A DNA stretch of 64,000 nt from Cohnella laeviribosi DSM 21336 (GCF_000378425.1 NZ_KB899812.1:34874-98873), one strand, 5' to 3'; shown: positions 1 through 9,361, numbered from the stretch's first letter. The notes: generated by a model from the sequence alone, not told the origin. Made by a program: numbers and translations.

Positions 1-461
1 ACCGCATCCGTGGAAACCGCCGCGACAAGAAAGCTCATCTCATCCGGAATCCGCATGCAGTTCTCTTCCGGAACGACGAGGTAATCCGCATCGCCGCCGT
101 GGATATCGAATCCGACGCATTTCCACTCCTTGCAGAACATTCTGTACCCGCTCTTGCAATGCGAGCACTCGCCGCAGCCGACCGCCAGGTAGACGGCAAC
201 GCGGTCGCCGGGCTTAAAGCGCGTTACCCCTTCTCCCACTTGCGCAACTTCGCCGGCCGGCTCGTGGCCGGGATAAATGCTGCCCGACTTCGCCGCATCG
301 CCGCCTACAACCGGATTGCCGTAATACAGGCTCATGTCGCTGCGGCAGATGGCCGATGCTTTCATTTTGATCAGCACTTCGCCGCTGCCCGGAACCGGGA
401 CCGGCACCTCCCGAATCTCTACCCGTTTGTCGCCTGGAAAAACGACCGCTTTCATCGTCAT
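1..461 (-). CDS. zinc-dependent alcohol/polyol dehydrogenase, N-terminal part (gene runs off the left edge)
   Basis: Only the first ~153 residues are in the window. They form the GroES-like catalytic domain of a medium-chain, zinc-dependent dehydrogenase: Cys39 in AICRSD and His66-Glu67 in PGHEP are the catalytic-zinc ligands, and Cys96, Cys99, Cys102 and Cys110 form the structural-zinc lobe. The NAD-binding half lies outside. The ATG at 461 is preceded by GGAGGGG at 7 nt. It is the last visible gene of the leftward sugar ABC operon, so oxidation of the imported sugar or polyol is the likely role. The substrate cannot be read from this fragment; sorbitol, threonine and general alcohol dehydrogenases share the layout. 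Confidence 0.88.
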   Translation of the reverse strand, partial: MTMKAVVFPGDKRVEIREVPVPVPGSGEVLIKMKASAICRSDMSLYYGNPVVGGDAAKSGSIYPGHEPAGEVAQVGEGVTRFKPGDRVAVYLAVGCGECSHCKSGYRMFCKEWKCVGFDIHGGDADYLVVPEENCMRIPDEMSFLVAAVSTDA

Positions 462-476
462 TGCTGTTCCCCTCCG

Positions 477-580
477 TTAGGCTTGAACTTTCACCCATCG
501 TTCTTCTTTGTGGCTTTGCAAATGGCTTCCATGATGTACATGGATCGATGCCCGTCTTCAAAGGCGGCAAAATCCGCTTG
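477..580 (-). pseudogene. 3' stump of a Gfo/Idh/MocA oxidoreductase
   Basis: Directly after the permease stop codon, and in the same frame, the minus strand reads QADFAAFEDGHRSMYI then MEAICKATKKN. A one-base frameshift follows, and the adjacent frame continues RWVKVQA to a TAA at 479-477. This matches the extreme C-terminus of the Gfo/Idh/MocA family; the intact relative at 9362-10546 ends in a comparable YDGYRIHVICDAI...QWVKT segment. Everything upstream is missing and there is no start codon, so an oxidoreductase gene between permease and dehydrogenase was apparently deleted down to about 33 codons. The identification rests on a short match and is inference. Confidence 0.6.
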
Positions 581-1564
581 TCACTTTTTGATCGCCTTCT
601 TGCCGAACATGACCGCCAGAATAATGATCAGGCCTTTGATCATCATTTGCTGGCTGACGTCCAGCCCCATAATGATCAATCCGTTGTTGATCGTGCCGAT
701 CATCAGCGCGCCGACGACGGTGCCGATAATCGTGCCCACTCCGCCGAACAAGCTGGTGCCGCCGAGAATGACGGCCGCGATGACGGACAATTCGTCCCCT
801 TCGCCGAAAGAGAAGCGCCCCGCATTCATGCGCCCTGCATAGAGAAGCCCGGACAGTCCCGCCATCAAGCCGGTGCCCAGAAAGACAAGTAGCTTGATGC
901 GCGCGGTATTGACGCCGGAGAACTTCGCGGCGTTCTCGTTGCCGCCGGTCGCAAGCGTCTGCCGGCCGAACGAAGTTTTGCGCAGCAGTACATGCGCGAT
1001 CACGGTGAATACGAGAACCCACAGCAGCAGAACCGGAATCGGGCCGATATCGCCGGCGCCGAAGATGAAATTAAAGCGGTCGTTGATGATCGGAACCGGC
1101 GCCGTATCGGTGATCCACATGGCCATCCCTTTGACGGCTCCCATCGAACCGAGCGTCACGAGGAAGGACGGAATGGCCGCCTTCGTTACAAGCAGGCCGT
1201 TGATGAGGCCGATCGCAAGACCCGTACCTACGCCGGCGGCAAGCCCGCCGAGAATTCCGAATCCGGATTGAAGGGCAAGCGCGCCCGTCAGCGAGGATAA
1301 TGCCGCGATGGAGCCTACCGACAGATCGATTTCGCCTGTGCTGATGACAAACGTCATGGCCAGACCCATCAAGGAGATGGTGGCGGTCTGCCGCACGATG
1401 TTGAGCAGGTTGCCCGTCGTCAGGAAGCCTTCGTCATACAAGGCAATCGAGAAATAGATGAGCACGCCGACAAACGCCAAATAGACGATATAGTCCCGCC
1501 ATTGAAAGCTTTTTATGGAATGGAGCAGGGACGGACCGGTCACCCTAATATCCCTGGATTGCAT
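581..1564 (-). CDS. ribose-type sugar ABC transporter permease (RbsC family)
   Basis: This 327-residue, very hydrophobic protein is the membrane channel of a CUT2-type sugar importer. The family signature is visible as the stretch around GEIDLSVGS (residue ~95) followed by many glycine-rich membrane segments, with a C-terminal GLDVSQQMMIKGLIIILAV helix. The length is usual for RbsC. The ATG at 1564 has GAGGAGG nine bases upstream. It overlaps the 3' end of the ATPase gene by 20 bp, so the two are translationally linked. It must partner with the ATPase at 1545-3044 and the lipoprotein at 3104-4267; it may also serve the orphan binding protein at 10561-11757. The sugar is unknown. Confidence 0.92.
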   Translation of the reverse strand: MQSRDIRVTGPSLLHSIKSFQWRDYIVYLAFVGVLIYFSIALYDEGFLTTGNLLNIVRQTATISLMGLAMTFVISTGEIDLSVGSIAALSSLTGALALQSGFGILGGLAAGVGTGLAIGLINGLLVTKAAIPSFLVTLGSMGAVKGMAMWITDTAPVPIINDRFNFIFGAGDIGPIPVLLLWVLVFTVIAHVLLRKTSFGRQTLATGGNENAAKFSGVNTARIKLLVFLGTGLMAGLSGLLYAGRMNAGRFSFGEGDELSVIAAVILGGTSLFGGVGTIIGTVVGALMIGTINNGLIIMGLDVSQQMMIKGLIIILAVMFGKKAIKK

Positions 1565-3044
1565 ATTGCAGTTCCTCCTCTGATTGAATCTCCTTGCGCT
1601 TGATCTCCCGTTTGATTCTACCTTCGTGCATGATCAGCAGGCGGTCGCTGAGGGCAAGAAGCTCCGGAAGCTCCGAAGAAACCACGAGTATGGCTTTGCC
1701 GCTTGCCGCCAGTTCGCGGACGATGTCGATAATTTCGGTTTTGGCGCCGATGTCCACGCCGATCGTCGGTTCGTCCAACAAGAGAACGTCCGGGTCGTTC
1801 GCGAGCCATTTGGCCAGCACGATCTTCTGCTGATTGCCGCCGGACAGCAGCCCGCTTTGCTTGGCAATGCTCTCCGTCTTGATGTTCAACCGTTCGACGA
1901 GACGCTTGCTGATTTCGGTCGCTTTCTTGTTGTCGAGCAGCATCCCTTTCTTCAGCTTGGAGAGAATCGGGAGAATGATATTGTCTTTGACGCTGTGCTG
2001 CAACACGAGCCCCTGAAGCCTCCGGTCTTCCGGGATCAAGGCAATGCCCGCGTCGATCGCATGCCGTGCGCTGCGGATATTCCGCTTCTTCCCGTTCACA
2101 TAGATCTCGCCGCTGTCCATCGGATCGATGCCGAAGATGGTCCTAAGCAGCTCCGTCCGTCCGCTGCCCATAAGGCCGGCAATACCGACGATTTCGCCAG
2201 GCTGGATTTTCAGGCTGACATCGTCCACCTTCGTTCCCGCTTTGACGTTCCGAATCTCGAACGCAGGCGGCACATCCGTCGGAACATCGCGTTCGACCCA
2301 TTCGAACAGCTTGTCGAATTCCGCCCCGACAATATGCTGAATGACCGTATCGAGCGTCGTTTCCTTAATGACCTCGGTCGTAATTTTGCGGCCGTCCCGC
2401 AAAATCGTGATCCGGTCGCAGATTCGGAAAATTTCATCCATCCGGTGGGAAATATAGATGATCGCATAGCCTTTTTCCTTCAACTGGTTGATAAACGAAA
2501 ACAGCACTTCCGTTTCCCGTTTGGTCAGCGAAGAGGTCGGCTCGTCCATGATGAGAACCTTCGCTTCCTGCGACAAGGCCTTTGCGATTTCGGTCATTTG
2601 CCAATACCCGACCCCGAGATCCTGCACAATATCGGACGGTTTGATGTCAACCCCCAATTCTTTGAGCAGCTTTTCGGTTTTGCGCGCGTTCTCCTTGTCG
2701 TCGAGCAGCCCCAACGGGGTTTTGGATTCGCGGGTCAGATAGATGTTCTGGGCGACGGTCAGCGTGGGAATCAGGCTGAATTCCTGAAAAATCATCGATA
2801 TTTTGTTGGCCTTCGCATCCTCGTAGCTCTTGATGCTGACCGGCTTGCCTTCGATCAGAATCTCGCCTTTGTCGGCCGTGTAGACGCCGGTGAGGATTTT
2901 CATGAGCGTCGATTTGCCGGCCCCGTTCCCGCCCATCAGCGCGTGAACCTCGCCTTTATTCACCGAGAAGTTGACATCATGAAGAACCTTCACGCCGTTA
3001 AACGATTTGGAGATGTTCCTCATTTCGAGGATCGGTCGATCCAC
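1545..3044 (-). CDS. ribose-type sugar ABC transporter ATP-binding protein (RbsA family, duplicated NBD)
   Basis: This 499-residue protein holds two fused nucleotide-binding domains, as in RbsA/MglA/XylG. The first has Walker A GGNGAGKST at residues 38-46 and Walker B VLIMDEPTSS. The second has the usual degenerate P-loop (GLMGSGRTE), the signature LSGGNQQK and Walker B VLLLDEPTIG. It powers import through the downstream permease. I chose the GTG at 3044 because AAGGTGA lies six bases upstream; a GTG two codons earlier (3050) abuts that site. The gene follows the binding-protein gene by 59 bp and overlaps the permease gene by 20 bp. Confidence 0.93.
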   Translation of the reverse strand: MDRPILEMRNISKSFNGVKVLHDVNFSVNKGEVHALMGGNGAGKSTLMKILTGVYTADKGEILIEGKPVSIKSYEDAKANKISMIFQEFSLIPTLTVAQNIYLTRESKTPLGLLDDKENARKTEKLLKELGVDIKPSDIVQDLGVGYWQMTEIAKALSQEAKVLIMDEPTSSLTKRETEVLFSFINQLKEKGYAIIYISHRMDEIFRICDRITILRDGRKITTEVIKETTLDTVIQHIVGAEFDKLFEWVERDVPTDVPPAFEIRNVKAGTKVDDVSLKIQPGEIVGIAGLMGSGRTELLRTIFGIDPMDSGEIYVNGKKRNIRSARHAIDAGIALIPEDRRLQGLVLQHSVKDNIILPILSKLKKGMLLDNKKATEISKRLVERLNIKTESIAKQSGLLSGGNQQKIVLAKWLANDPDVLLLDEPTIGVDIGAKTEIIDIVRELAASGKAILVVSSELPELLALSDRLLIMHEGRIKREIKRKEIQSEEELQYAIQGY

Positions 3045-3103
3045 TTGCACTCACCTTCTTTGGAAGAAGGCTGCCGGACGGCAGCCTCCGTAAGTTGGGA
3101 ACC

Positions 3104-4267
3104 TTATTTCTTCAACGCGTCCTGCACGCTCTTCGGCGCGTCGACGCCGTAGATCAGCTTCCAGCTTTCGAGGACGTTTTCTTTCGTCACTTTGATGGCC
3201 GGCGAAGCGACATAGGCCGGCGCTTCCTTGCCCAGAAGCGCATATCCCGCGAGAATCGCTTGCGCGACGCCCTGGTCGTACGGAAGCTGCGCGCCGAGAC
3301 CGCGAACGATGCCGTCGGAAGCGATGGACAGCGCGACGTTCGTGCCGAGGTCGACGGTGGTGACGATCAGATCGTTGCGTCCTGCCGTCCGCGCGGCCGA
3401 CATGACGCCTTCGGCCGGCACGTCCCACGGAGCGAAGATGCCGTCGATATCCGGGTGTCTCGTCAGCATGGCGGATGCGACTTCCTCGCCTTTGTTCGGG
3501 TCGGTGATGCCGCCTTTGGCCACGATTTGGATGCCGGGATACTTTTCCTTGATCCGGGCTTCGAACGCGTCGGAGCGGTTCTTCGTGACGAAAAAGTTGA
3601 CGTCGTGGTACACGATGCCGACTTTGCCCTTGCCGCCGAGCTTCTCCGCCATAATATCCGCGGCTACCGCGCCGTTGCCGTAGTTGTCTCCGGATACGAT
3701 GCTGATGTAGTCCTTGCCGGGAACGAGCCCTTCCGCCGCGCCGTCCATGAACACCAGCTTCACGCCTTGGTTGACGGCTTTCTTGTACGCGCCTGCCGTC
3801 GATACGGCATCGACCGGAACGGAGATCATGATATCCGGTTTTTTCGCCAGAACGGTCTCGATGTCGCTGACCTGCTTCTCGGCCTTGAACTGGGCGTCCG
3901 TGACGGCAACGACTTTGATGCCCATCTTCGCAAACGTATTTTTCATCGCGTTGACGGCGGCCGTCATGTAATCGGTACCAGAGTAGTGCATGACGATGGC
4001 GGCCGTATATTTGCCGTCCCGGATTTTTTGCAGTTCTTCTTCCGTCAGCTTCAGGCTTTTGGCCGAGACCGCCTTTTCGCCGTTCGGCCCGATATCCTGA
4101 ACCGGCAGGTCGGGGATGTTCGGATTGATCGTCAGCGGCCCGGATGCCGTGTACCCTTCGTGCTCTTGCGGCGCTTGCGCGTTTTCCTTTTCGGCGTTTC
4201 CGCAGCCTGCGATCGTCATCCCGCATACGAGCAGCAAAGCAAGCCATGATGTCCATTTTTTCTTCAT
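3104..4267 (-). CDS. sugar ABC transporter substrate-binding lipoprotein (RbsB-like), copy 1
   Basis: This 387-residue protein starts with a lipoprotein signal (MKKKWTSWLALLLVCGMTIAG then Cys), so it is anchored outside the membrane. A ~60-residue linker precedes the periplasmic-binding-protein fold (KYTAAIVMHYSGTDYM, QFKAEKQVSDIETVLAKKPD, ISVPVDAVST). It is the first gene of the transporter operon. The ATG at 4267 has GAGGGG nine bases upstream; an in-frame extension to 4486 is rejected because the signal peptide would be internal. It is closely paralogous to the protein at 10561-11757: both share blocks such as QVSDIETILAKKPD, GLGAQLPYDQGVA and LLGKEAPAY. The substrate is not determinable. 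Confidence 0.92.
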   Translation of the reverse strand: MKKKWTSWLALLLVCGMTIAGCGNAEKENAQAPQEHEGYTASGPLTINPNIPDLPVQDIGPNGEKAVSAKSLKLTEEELQKIRDGKYTAAIVMHYSGTDYMTAAVNAMKNTFAKMGIKVVAVTDAQFKAEKQVSDIETVLAKKPDIMISVPVDAVSTAGAYKKAVNQGVKLVFMDGAAEGLVPGKDYISIVSGDNYGNGAVAADIMAEKLGGKGKVGIVYHDVNFFVTKNRSDAFEARIKEKYPGIQIVAKGGITDPNKGEEVASAMLTRHPDIDGIFAPWDVPAEGVMSAARTAGRNDLIVTTVDLGTNVALSIASDGIVRGLGAQLPYDQGVAQAILAGYALLGKEAPAYVASPAIKVTKENVLESWKLIYGVDAPKSVQDALKK

Positions 4268-4337
4268 ATTCGGGAACCCCTCACTCTTTTTGTTTGTCGA
4301 TTCAATCGTCCGTTTGGCAAAACGTTCGATTACCCAC

Positions 4338-4403
4338 AGTATAGGGCGGACGGGGTGAACCCCATAGACGACGAATTTAACGTGCAGGGGGGAAGTTTTT
4401 AGC
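4338..4403 (-). promoter_or_regulatory. promoter of transporter operon with bipartite operator motif
   Basis: Reading leftward, GCTAAAAACTTCC (4403-4391), a 9-nt spacer and GTTAAATT (4381-4374) are followed 30 nt later by a TATACT -10 (4343-4338). The same two words, with the same 9-nt spacing, occur at 11938-11967 before the second binding-protein gene. This placement fits activation by the YesN-type regulator encoded at 5924-7357; that assignment is inference. Confidence 0.6.
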
Positions 4404-4414
4404 GAACGGAACGA

Positions 4415-4450
4415 TAAAAAAAAGACCGCGCGATGTTCGATCGCGCAGCC
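4415..4450 (-). terminator. rho-independent terminator after the binding-protein gene at 4483-5901
   Basis: On the minus strand GCGCGAT-CGAAC-ATCGCGC forms a GC-rich stem followed by GGTC and a run of eight T. It ends the regulator/binding-protein transcript before the divergent-function promoter of the ABC operon. Confidence 0.85.
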
Positions 4451-4482
4451 TTCTTCGGCCGGACGGCTCATTCGTCCGAGGA

Positions 4483-5901
4483 TCAATAGCCGTTTTCCCG
4501 CATCGAGATTTTAACCTTTTCGGCAGCGTCATGCAGCGCGGCTTCGGCCGGCTTCTTCCCGGTCAAATACTGCTGCACCGCCGTTTGGACCGCCTCCGAC
4601 ACCTGGTCGTAATTTTTGATTCTCGGCCTTCCCACTCCCACGTTCAAGGACCGGCCAAGCACATCGTAATACTCCCGGAGCGATTCGTCCGGCAGCGCCC
4701 TTGCCGCCGCATAAGCCGATTTTCGGGTCACGTGCTGCCGGAACCGCAAATAGTCCCGCTGCACCTCGGCGCTGGTCAAATAGCCGGCCAAGGCGAAAGC
4801 CTCCGCTTTATGCTCGGAATACTTGTTGACGGCCAGCCCCCACGACCCGAAATGCGGTCCGCGCACGAGCGTATCGCCGCGCTTGACGCCGGGGAACATG
4901 AAATAGCCGACTTGGCCGCCGACGTTCGGCTGGAGCTTCATATCGTGGTAATTCATCCCCATGACGGCTTTCCCGTAACCGAACGCAATCTCGACCTCGT
5001 CCCACGAATAGGAAAGAACGTCGGGCGGGGTCACCTTCTCCGTCAGAATCCATTTTCCGTAGGTCTTAAGCGCCTTCACTCCGGCATCGGAATCAAAGAC
5101 CGGCTGAAGCTTCTCGTCGAACAGCTCGCCTCCGAAATCGCTCAGGAACGATTTGTAGTCGACAAAGTTGGCTTCGTGCTTGCCGGCCATCAAGGTGGTG
5201 CCGTAAAGATCGATCATGCCGTCCCGATCCGTATCGCGGGTAAAAAATTTGGCAATGTCCAAATATTCATCCAGCGTATTCGGGATGTCGAGTTCGCGGT
5301 GAAATCGTTGCCGGAATGCGGCCCGGTTGGCTTCGTTCCGAAACAGGTCTTTCCGATAGCTGACCGTAAGCACGTTCGATTGAATCGGCAGGCTCCAGAC
5401 GTCGAAGCCGGCCGCCGTAATGCGGTCCAAATCGATCGTATCCATGGCGACCGGCGCCCTTTGCGGCTTGTCCTTGTCAAAAACCGACGTATCCAGGAAC
5501 AGCTTCGCAATGAAATCGTCGATGTCGCCGGCCGAAGCCGAGTTCCGGATATAAGGCGTCAGCGGCTCCAGGTGCCGGATGATTTTGGGGATCCACGGCG
5601 TGTCGACGGCGATCAGATCGTATTCGCCGCTCATGCGGGACAGCTCGGAAAACACTTTTTCCTGCAGACTGTTGTAAGGAAACGTACTGACCTCCACGTG
5701 GACGCCCGTCTTCCGCCGGTAATTCTCGGCCGCATGAACGACGGCTTCGGAGCCCGCTTCCACCGTGGCGTAAAGCACCTTTAACGTCGGGGGCGAAACC
5801 GGAGCCGCACCGGAGTCTTCCGGCCGCACCCCCAGGCATCCGGCACAACCGATCAGCAGCAAGAAGACAAGCAATGCCGTGGCAAGCCTTCGCTTTTTCA
5901 T
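4483..5901 (-). CDS. extracellular solute-binding lipoprotein (family 1, MalE-like)
   Basis: This 472-residue lipoprotein has a signal sequence with lipobox near residues 12-22 (LLLIGCAGCLG) and then a family-1 sugar-binding fold (KVLYATVEAGSEAVV, YDLIAVDTPWIPKI). It is co-transcribed with the response regulator just upstream (22-bp gap), not with ABC permeases, and it differs in family from the RbsB-like proteins nearby. In comparable Firmicute loci such proteins act as the ligand-sensing partner of a YesM-type kinase, so a sensor-accessory role is the favoured inference; an orphan importer component is the alternative. The ATG at 5901 has AAGGAG seven bases upstream. Confidence 0.85.
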   Translation of the reverse strand: MKKRRLATALLVFLLLIGCAGCLGVRPEDSGAAPVSPPTLKVLYATVEAGSEAVVHAAENYRRKTGVHVEVSTFPYNSLQEKVFSELSRMSGEYDLIAVDTPWIPKIIRHLEPLTPYIRNSASAGDIDDFIAKLFLDTSVFDKDKPQRAPVAMDTIDLDRITAAGFDVWSLPIQSNVLTVSYRKDLFRNEANRAAFRQRFHRELDIPNTLDEYLDIAKFFTRDTDRDGMIDLYGTTLMAGKHEANFVDYKSFLSDFGGELFDEKLQPVFDSDAGVKALKTYGKWILTEKVTPPDVLSYSWDEVEIAFGYGKAVMGMNYHDMKLQPNVGGQVGYFMFPGVKRGDTLVRGPHFGSWGLAVNKYSEHKAEAFALAGYLTSAEVQRDYLRFRQHVTRKSAYAAARALPDESLREYYDVLGRSLNVGVGRPRIKNYDQVSEAVQTAVQQYLTGKKPAEAALHDAAEKVKISMRENGY

Positions 5902-5923
5902 GGTGCCGCTCCTTCTTCCTTTC

Positions 5924-7357
5924 TTACTCTCCTTCGTCGGGCACGTTCAAAATGCCGTTCTTCTTCCGGAAATCGGAAGGCGAATAACCGAATTCCTTTT
6001 TGAACAAGCTTCTGAAGTACGCATAATCGGCATACCCGACCTCTTCCGCGATTTCATTCACCTTTTTGTTCGTATGGAGCAACAGATGGCTTGCGTGCTG
6101 CATTCGTTTGCGCGTAAGATACCGAACGAATGTAACGCCCATTTGCTGTTTGAACATGCGGCTTAGCGTGACGGGGTGAACGTTGACCGCTTCCGATACG
6201 GCCTCCAGGCTCAAATTCATGTCGGCCGAGTTTTCGATCAGATGCAGCGCCTGCTTGAACCAACTGCTCGTATCCAGCGTCTCGCGTCCCGTTTGCTCCA
6301 GATTTTTGAGCGCCTTGACGCCATTTATGACCATATGGCGAATCCGCCGCTTTAAATCATTCCACGTCTGATGGTGCCCTATCCAATCATGCCAGTAATA
6401 CAGCGTATCCTCGTCCACCAAAATGATTTCGTTTTTGCCGAGTCCTTCGTCCAGCACGGCCATCAATTGGGCGACTTCCTTCCGGAGATCGTCGTAATTC
6501 AGCTTCGCCAGGCACTCGAACCAGGCATCCAGGGATTTTTCCAGTTCCCCGATATCGCCCGTTCGCGCATAATGGATAATTTGCTGCCTGATCCTGGCGG
6601 CTTGTTTGACCCGTTCTTTTCGCTGCAGGCGATTGCCGCGGGCGTCCGGATCGGCCGTCTGAAAAAACCGGCTCTCCCGTTTCTTCCGAAGCTGCGACCT
6701 CAACACGTTCAGAAAGTCGTGCTTTTCCCGGAATCCGGTTTCCGGCTGCTCCGAATCCGCTCTCACGACGATCCCTTCGGTCTCGGCATCCACGGTCACC
6801 GTGAGCAGAATGTCTTGCGGAGCGGCTTCGCAGCGTTCCATGACCGATGCGCGGTCGCCGAATTCGATGCGCTTCCATTCGCGTTCGTCGAACCACAAAC
6901 TGACGTTGAACGGATGAATCTGCTCCAGGCTGATATTCGGAATGGGCGTGATGTTGAGCAGTTGGCCAAGCTCCTTCATAAAAGTCTGCTTCAGCTTCTC
7001 CCGTATTTTGAGCACGATATCCATCAGTTCGCCGCGGTCCGCGGGCTTAAGCAGAAAGTCGGTCGCGCCGAGCGTGAGCGCTTTCCTCGCATATTCAAAA
7101 TCATCGTACCCTGATATAATAACCACATAAATAGAGGGGTACTTCTCATGTAAGTGCTGAAGGATCTGCAGACCGTCCAGTTCCGGCATCCGGATATCGA
7201 GAAACACCAGATCGGGCTGGATGAGTTCGATTCGCTGAAGGGCTTCATATCCAAACTCCGTATCAAACACTTGGTCATGGGGAAAAAGCGCCGTCAGCTT
7301 TTGGATAATACTGACCCGCACCTCCCTTTCATCGTCCACGACGCAGATCTTCATCAT
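5924..7357 (-). CDS. YesN-type response regulator with AraC DNA-binding domain
   Basis: This 477-residue cytoplasmic regulator has an N-terminal receiver domain (acid pocket DDE at 8-10, phospho-acceptor Asp54 in VFLDIRMPE, Lys104 in LLKPAD), a ~230-residue linker typical of YesN proteins, and a C-terminal AraC-type double helix-turn-helix (~365-465; NVHPVTLSRMFKQQ and KVNEIAEEVGYADYAYFRSLFKKEFG). It is divergent from its probable kinase (7431-9248) and is followed by a binding protein. The likely target is the bipartite motif found before both RbsB-like genes. The ATG at 7357 has AAGGAG seven bases upstream. Confidence 0.92.
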   Translation of the reverse strand: MMKICVVDDEREVRVSIIQKLTALFPHDQVFDTEFGYEALQRIELIQPDLVFLDIRMPELDGLQILQHLHEKYPSIYVVIISGYDDFEYARKALTLGATDFLLKPADRGELMDIVLKIREKLKQTFMKELGQLLNITPIPNISLEQIHPFNVSLWFDEREWKRIEFGDRASVMERCEAAPQDILLTVTVDAETEGIVVRADSEQPETGFREKHDFLNVLRSQLRKKRESRFFQTADPDARGNRLQRKERVKQAARIRQQIIHYARTGDIGELEKSLDAWFECLAKLNYDDLRKEVAQLMAVLDEGLGKNEIILVDEDTLYYWHDWIGHHQTWNDLKRRIRHMVINGVKALKNLEQTGRETLDTSSWFKQALHLIENSADMNLSLEAVSEAVNVHPVTLSRMFKQQMGVTFVRYLTRKRMQHASHLLLHTNKKVNEIAEEVGYADYAYFRSLFKKEFGYSPSDFRKKNGILNVPDEGE

Positions 7358-7430
7358 GCTCCAGCTCCTTCGCGCAGATCCTAAAACGAAGCCTCATCCG
7401 GAAAAAATGCAAACGAGGAGGAACTCCCGA

Positions 7431-9248
7431 TTGTCGCGCTTCCCATCTTTAAAGCGTATCTTACAACGCCGATCGCTCAAGTTCAAACTTTTCGTGCTGC
7501 TGATTCTGATTTCCATCATCCCGATTTCATTGGTCAGCTACAGCTCGGAGTACTTTATGTTTCGCTCCAGCACGGAATATTCCGCATCGATCTCGACGCA
7601 ATATGTGGAATTCATCTCCAAGGAGCTGTCCGACTATTTGCAGAACTTGAACGAATCGTTCGACAGCGTCTTTATCAGCGCCGGCTTTCGCGATTTCCTG
7701 GATACCCGGCCCGATCAATTGTCCGAACAAGCCGATGAAATGATCCGTTTCCGGCCGCTCGTCCGGAATTCGCTGCAGTTTCATCCCGAAGTGCTCGGCG
7801 TGCTGTATGTCGACCGCCTCGGGAAGGTGTATTTCGATTCGTACCAAAAGCAGCTCGATCCCGCCTATTCCTTCGAAACGGACAAGCTGTACCGGGACTT
7901 TTTTTCCGTCAACAAGCCGATGCTGACCGCTCCGCATCCGCTGCCTTATATTTTGTACAACAATACGGACGTATTCTCTTATATCCGGCCGATTTTGAAT
8001 ACGGATACAGGGCGGACGGAAGCGTTATTTATTATGGAAATCCATGAAGAAAAAATAAAGAGCATGCTCAGCAGCAACCCCAAGGACACGGCAGGCCAGG
8101 TCATCCTGTATCGCGAGCAAGACGGTACGGCCGTTTCCGAAGCGCCCGTTCCTTCGGATTGGCTGCGCGATTTTCGGCAAGCCCGGCTGTCGACACCCGA
8201 CGGGAGCAAGCAGCTCTTGTTCGCTTCGAACGGGAAAGAATATCAGGCGATCTATACGGAGCTTCCGGACAGCGATTGGAACATCGTATGGGCGGCTCCG
8301 CTCAGCAGCATCAACCAGGGGGTTCGGCAAACGTATCAGCTCACCCTGCTGATCGCGGCCATCAGCCTGGTCACCGCGTTGATCGTCGCCTTCCCCGTCA
8401 TGAGCGGCATTCTTCGGCCGCTGTACCGGTTGAAGAAAGGCATGCAAAGCCTGGGGCGCGGCGTCTACGTTCCCGTACCGATGAAGCACAACCACGATGA
8501 AATCGGCTTCCTGATCCAAAGCTATAACCAGACGCTCGACAAGCTTCAGTACATGGAACGGGAAGTGTACCAGGCCAATATGAGAGAGAAGGAACGCGAG
8601 CTGCTGCAGCTTCAGGCCCAGATCAATCCGCACTTTCTGTTCAACACCCTGGAAACGATCGAGTCCTACGCGGTCCGGAACAACGGCGAAGCGGTCGGCG
8701 ATATGGTGCAATCGGTTTCCCGCATGATGAGGTACACCATTCGCAACGACGGCGGATGGGCGGCACTGAGGGAGGAGATCGCTTATATCCGCAATTTCCT
8801 GACGATTCATTACTATCGGAACGGAAAGGACGTTCACGCGCGGTTCGAGATCGCCCCCGAACTCCTCGACGTTCCGGTCGTCAAGCTCAGCATCCAGCCC
8901 TTTATCGAAAATGCGATCAAATACGGCTGGAGTCCGAATATGAGCACCGAGCAGTTTCAGCTCGTCGTCAGCGTCCAGGCCCAAGCGTCAACGCTCACCG
9001 TATCGATACGCGATACGGGAACCGGAATATCCGCCGACGTGCTGGAGAAGCTTCGCCAGTTGATCGCCGCCAAAGGCGAGTCCAAGGACCCTTACTTCCG
9101 CAAGCATACCGGCATTCTCAACACCTACCGCAGACTCATTCTGGTCTACGGCGATCGGCTCCGGTTCCATGTGGAGAGCTCGCCGGAGCGCGGCACGGTT
9201 TTTTCCTTCCAAATTCCCTGCCCCGCTCACAAACAAGAACCGGCGTAA
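7431..9248 (+). CDS. YesM-type sensor histidine kinase
   Basis: This 605-residue membrane kinase has a first membrane helix at ~18-38, a large extracellular domain, a second helix at ~303-325, a HAMP linker, then the His_kinase region with INPHFLFNTLE (His ~400) and an ATPase domain (QPFIENAIKYG, RDTGTGI). I place the start at the TTG at 7431, because GAGGAGG at 7415-7421 sits nine bases before it. The ATG at 7407 has no ribosome binding site, and an extension to 7356 would overlap the divergent regulator gene. It probably phosphorylates the response regulator at 5924-7357 in response to an extracellular sugar, perhaps through the lipoprotein at 4483-5901. Confidence 0.92.
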   Translation: MSRFPSLKRILQRRSLKFKLFVLLILISIIPISLVSYSSEYFMFRSSTEYSASISTQYVEFISKELSDYLQNLNESFDSVFISAGFRDFLDTRPDQLSEQADEMIRFRPLVRNSLQFHPEVLGVLYVDRLGKVYFDSYQKQLDPAYSFETDKLYRDFFSVNKPMLTAPHPLPYILYNNTDVFSYIRPILNTDTGRTEALFIMEIHEEKIKSMLSSNPKDTAGQVILYREQDGTAVSEAPVPSDWLRDFRQARLSTPDGSKQLLFASNGKEYQAIYTELPDSDWNIVWAAPLSSINQGVRQTYQLTLLIAAISLVTALIVAFPVMSGILRPLYRLKKGMQSLGRGVYVPVPMKHNHDEIGFLIQSYNQTLDKLQYMEREVYQANMREKERELLQLQAQINPHFLFNTLETIESYAVRNNGEAVGDMVQSVSRMMRYTIRNDGGWAALREEIAYIRNFLTIHYYRNGKDVHARFEIAPELLDVPVVKLSIQPFIENAIKYGWSPNMSTEQFQLVVSVQAQASTLTVSIRDTGTGISADVLEKLRQLIAAKGESKDPYFRKHTGILNTYRRLILVYGDRLRFHVESSPERGTVFSFQIPCPAHKQEPA

Positions 9249-9295
9249 GCCGGAGACCGGCAAGACTTTCTGCCTGTCCGGCGCGCGAAGGACGG

Positions 9296-9330
9296 AAACA
9301 AGAGGTAACCGGCTGGCTACCTCTTGTTTT
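9296..9330. terminator. bidirectional terminator between convergent kinase and oxidoreductase genes
   Basis: AAACAAGAGGTA and TACCTCTTGTTTT form a 12-bp stem around a 10-nt loop. Both flanks give T-rich tails (TTTTC on plus, TTTCC on minus), so it can stop both converging transcripts. Confidence 0.8.
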
Positions 9331-9361
9331 CGTATGGCTTTCCGAGCGCCGGTTAGGCGGA

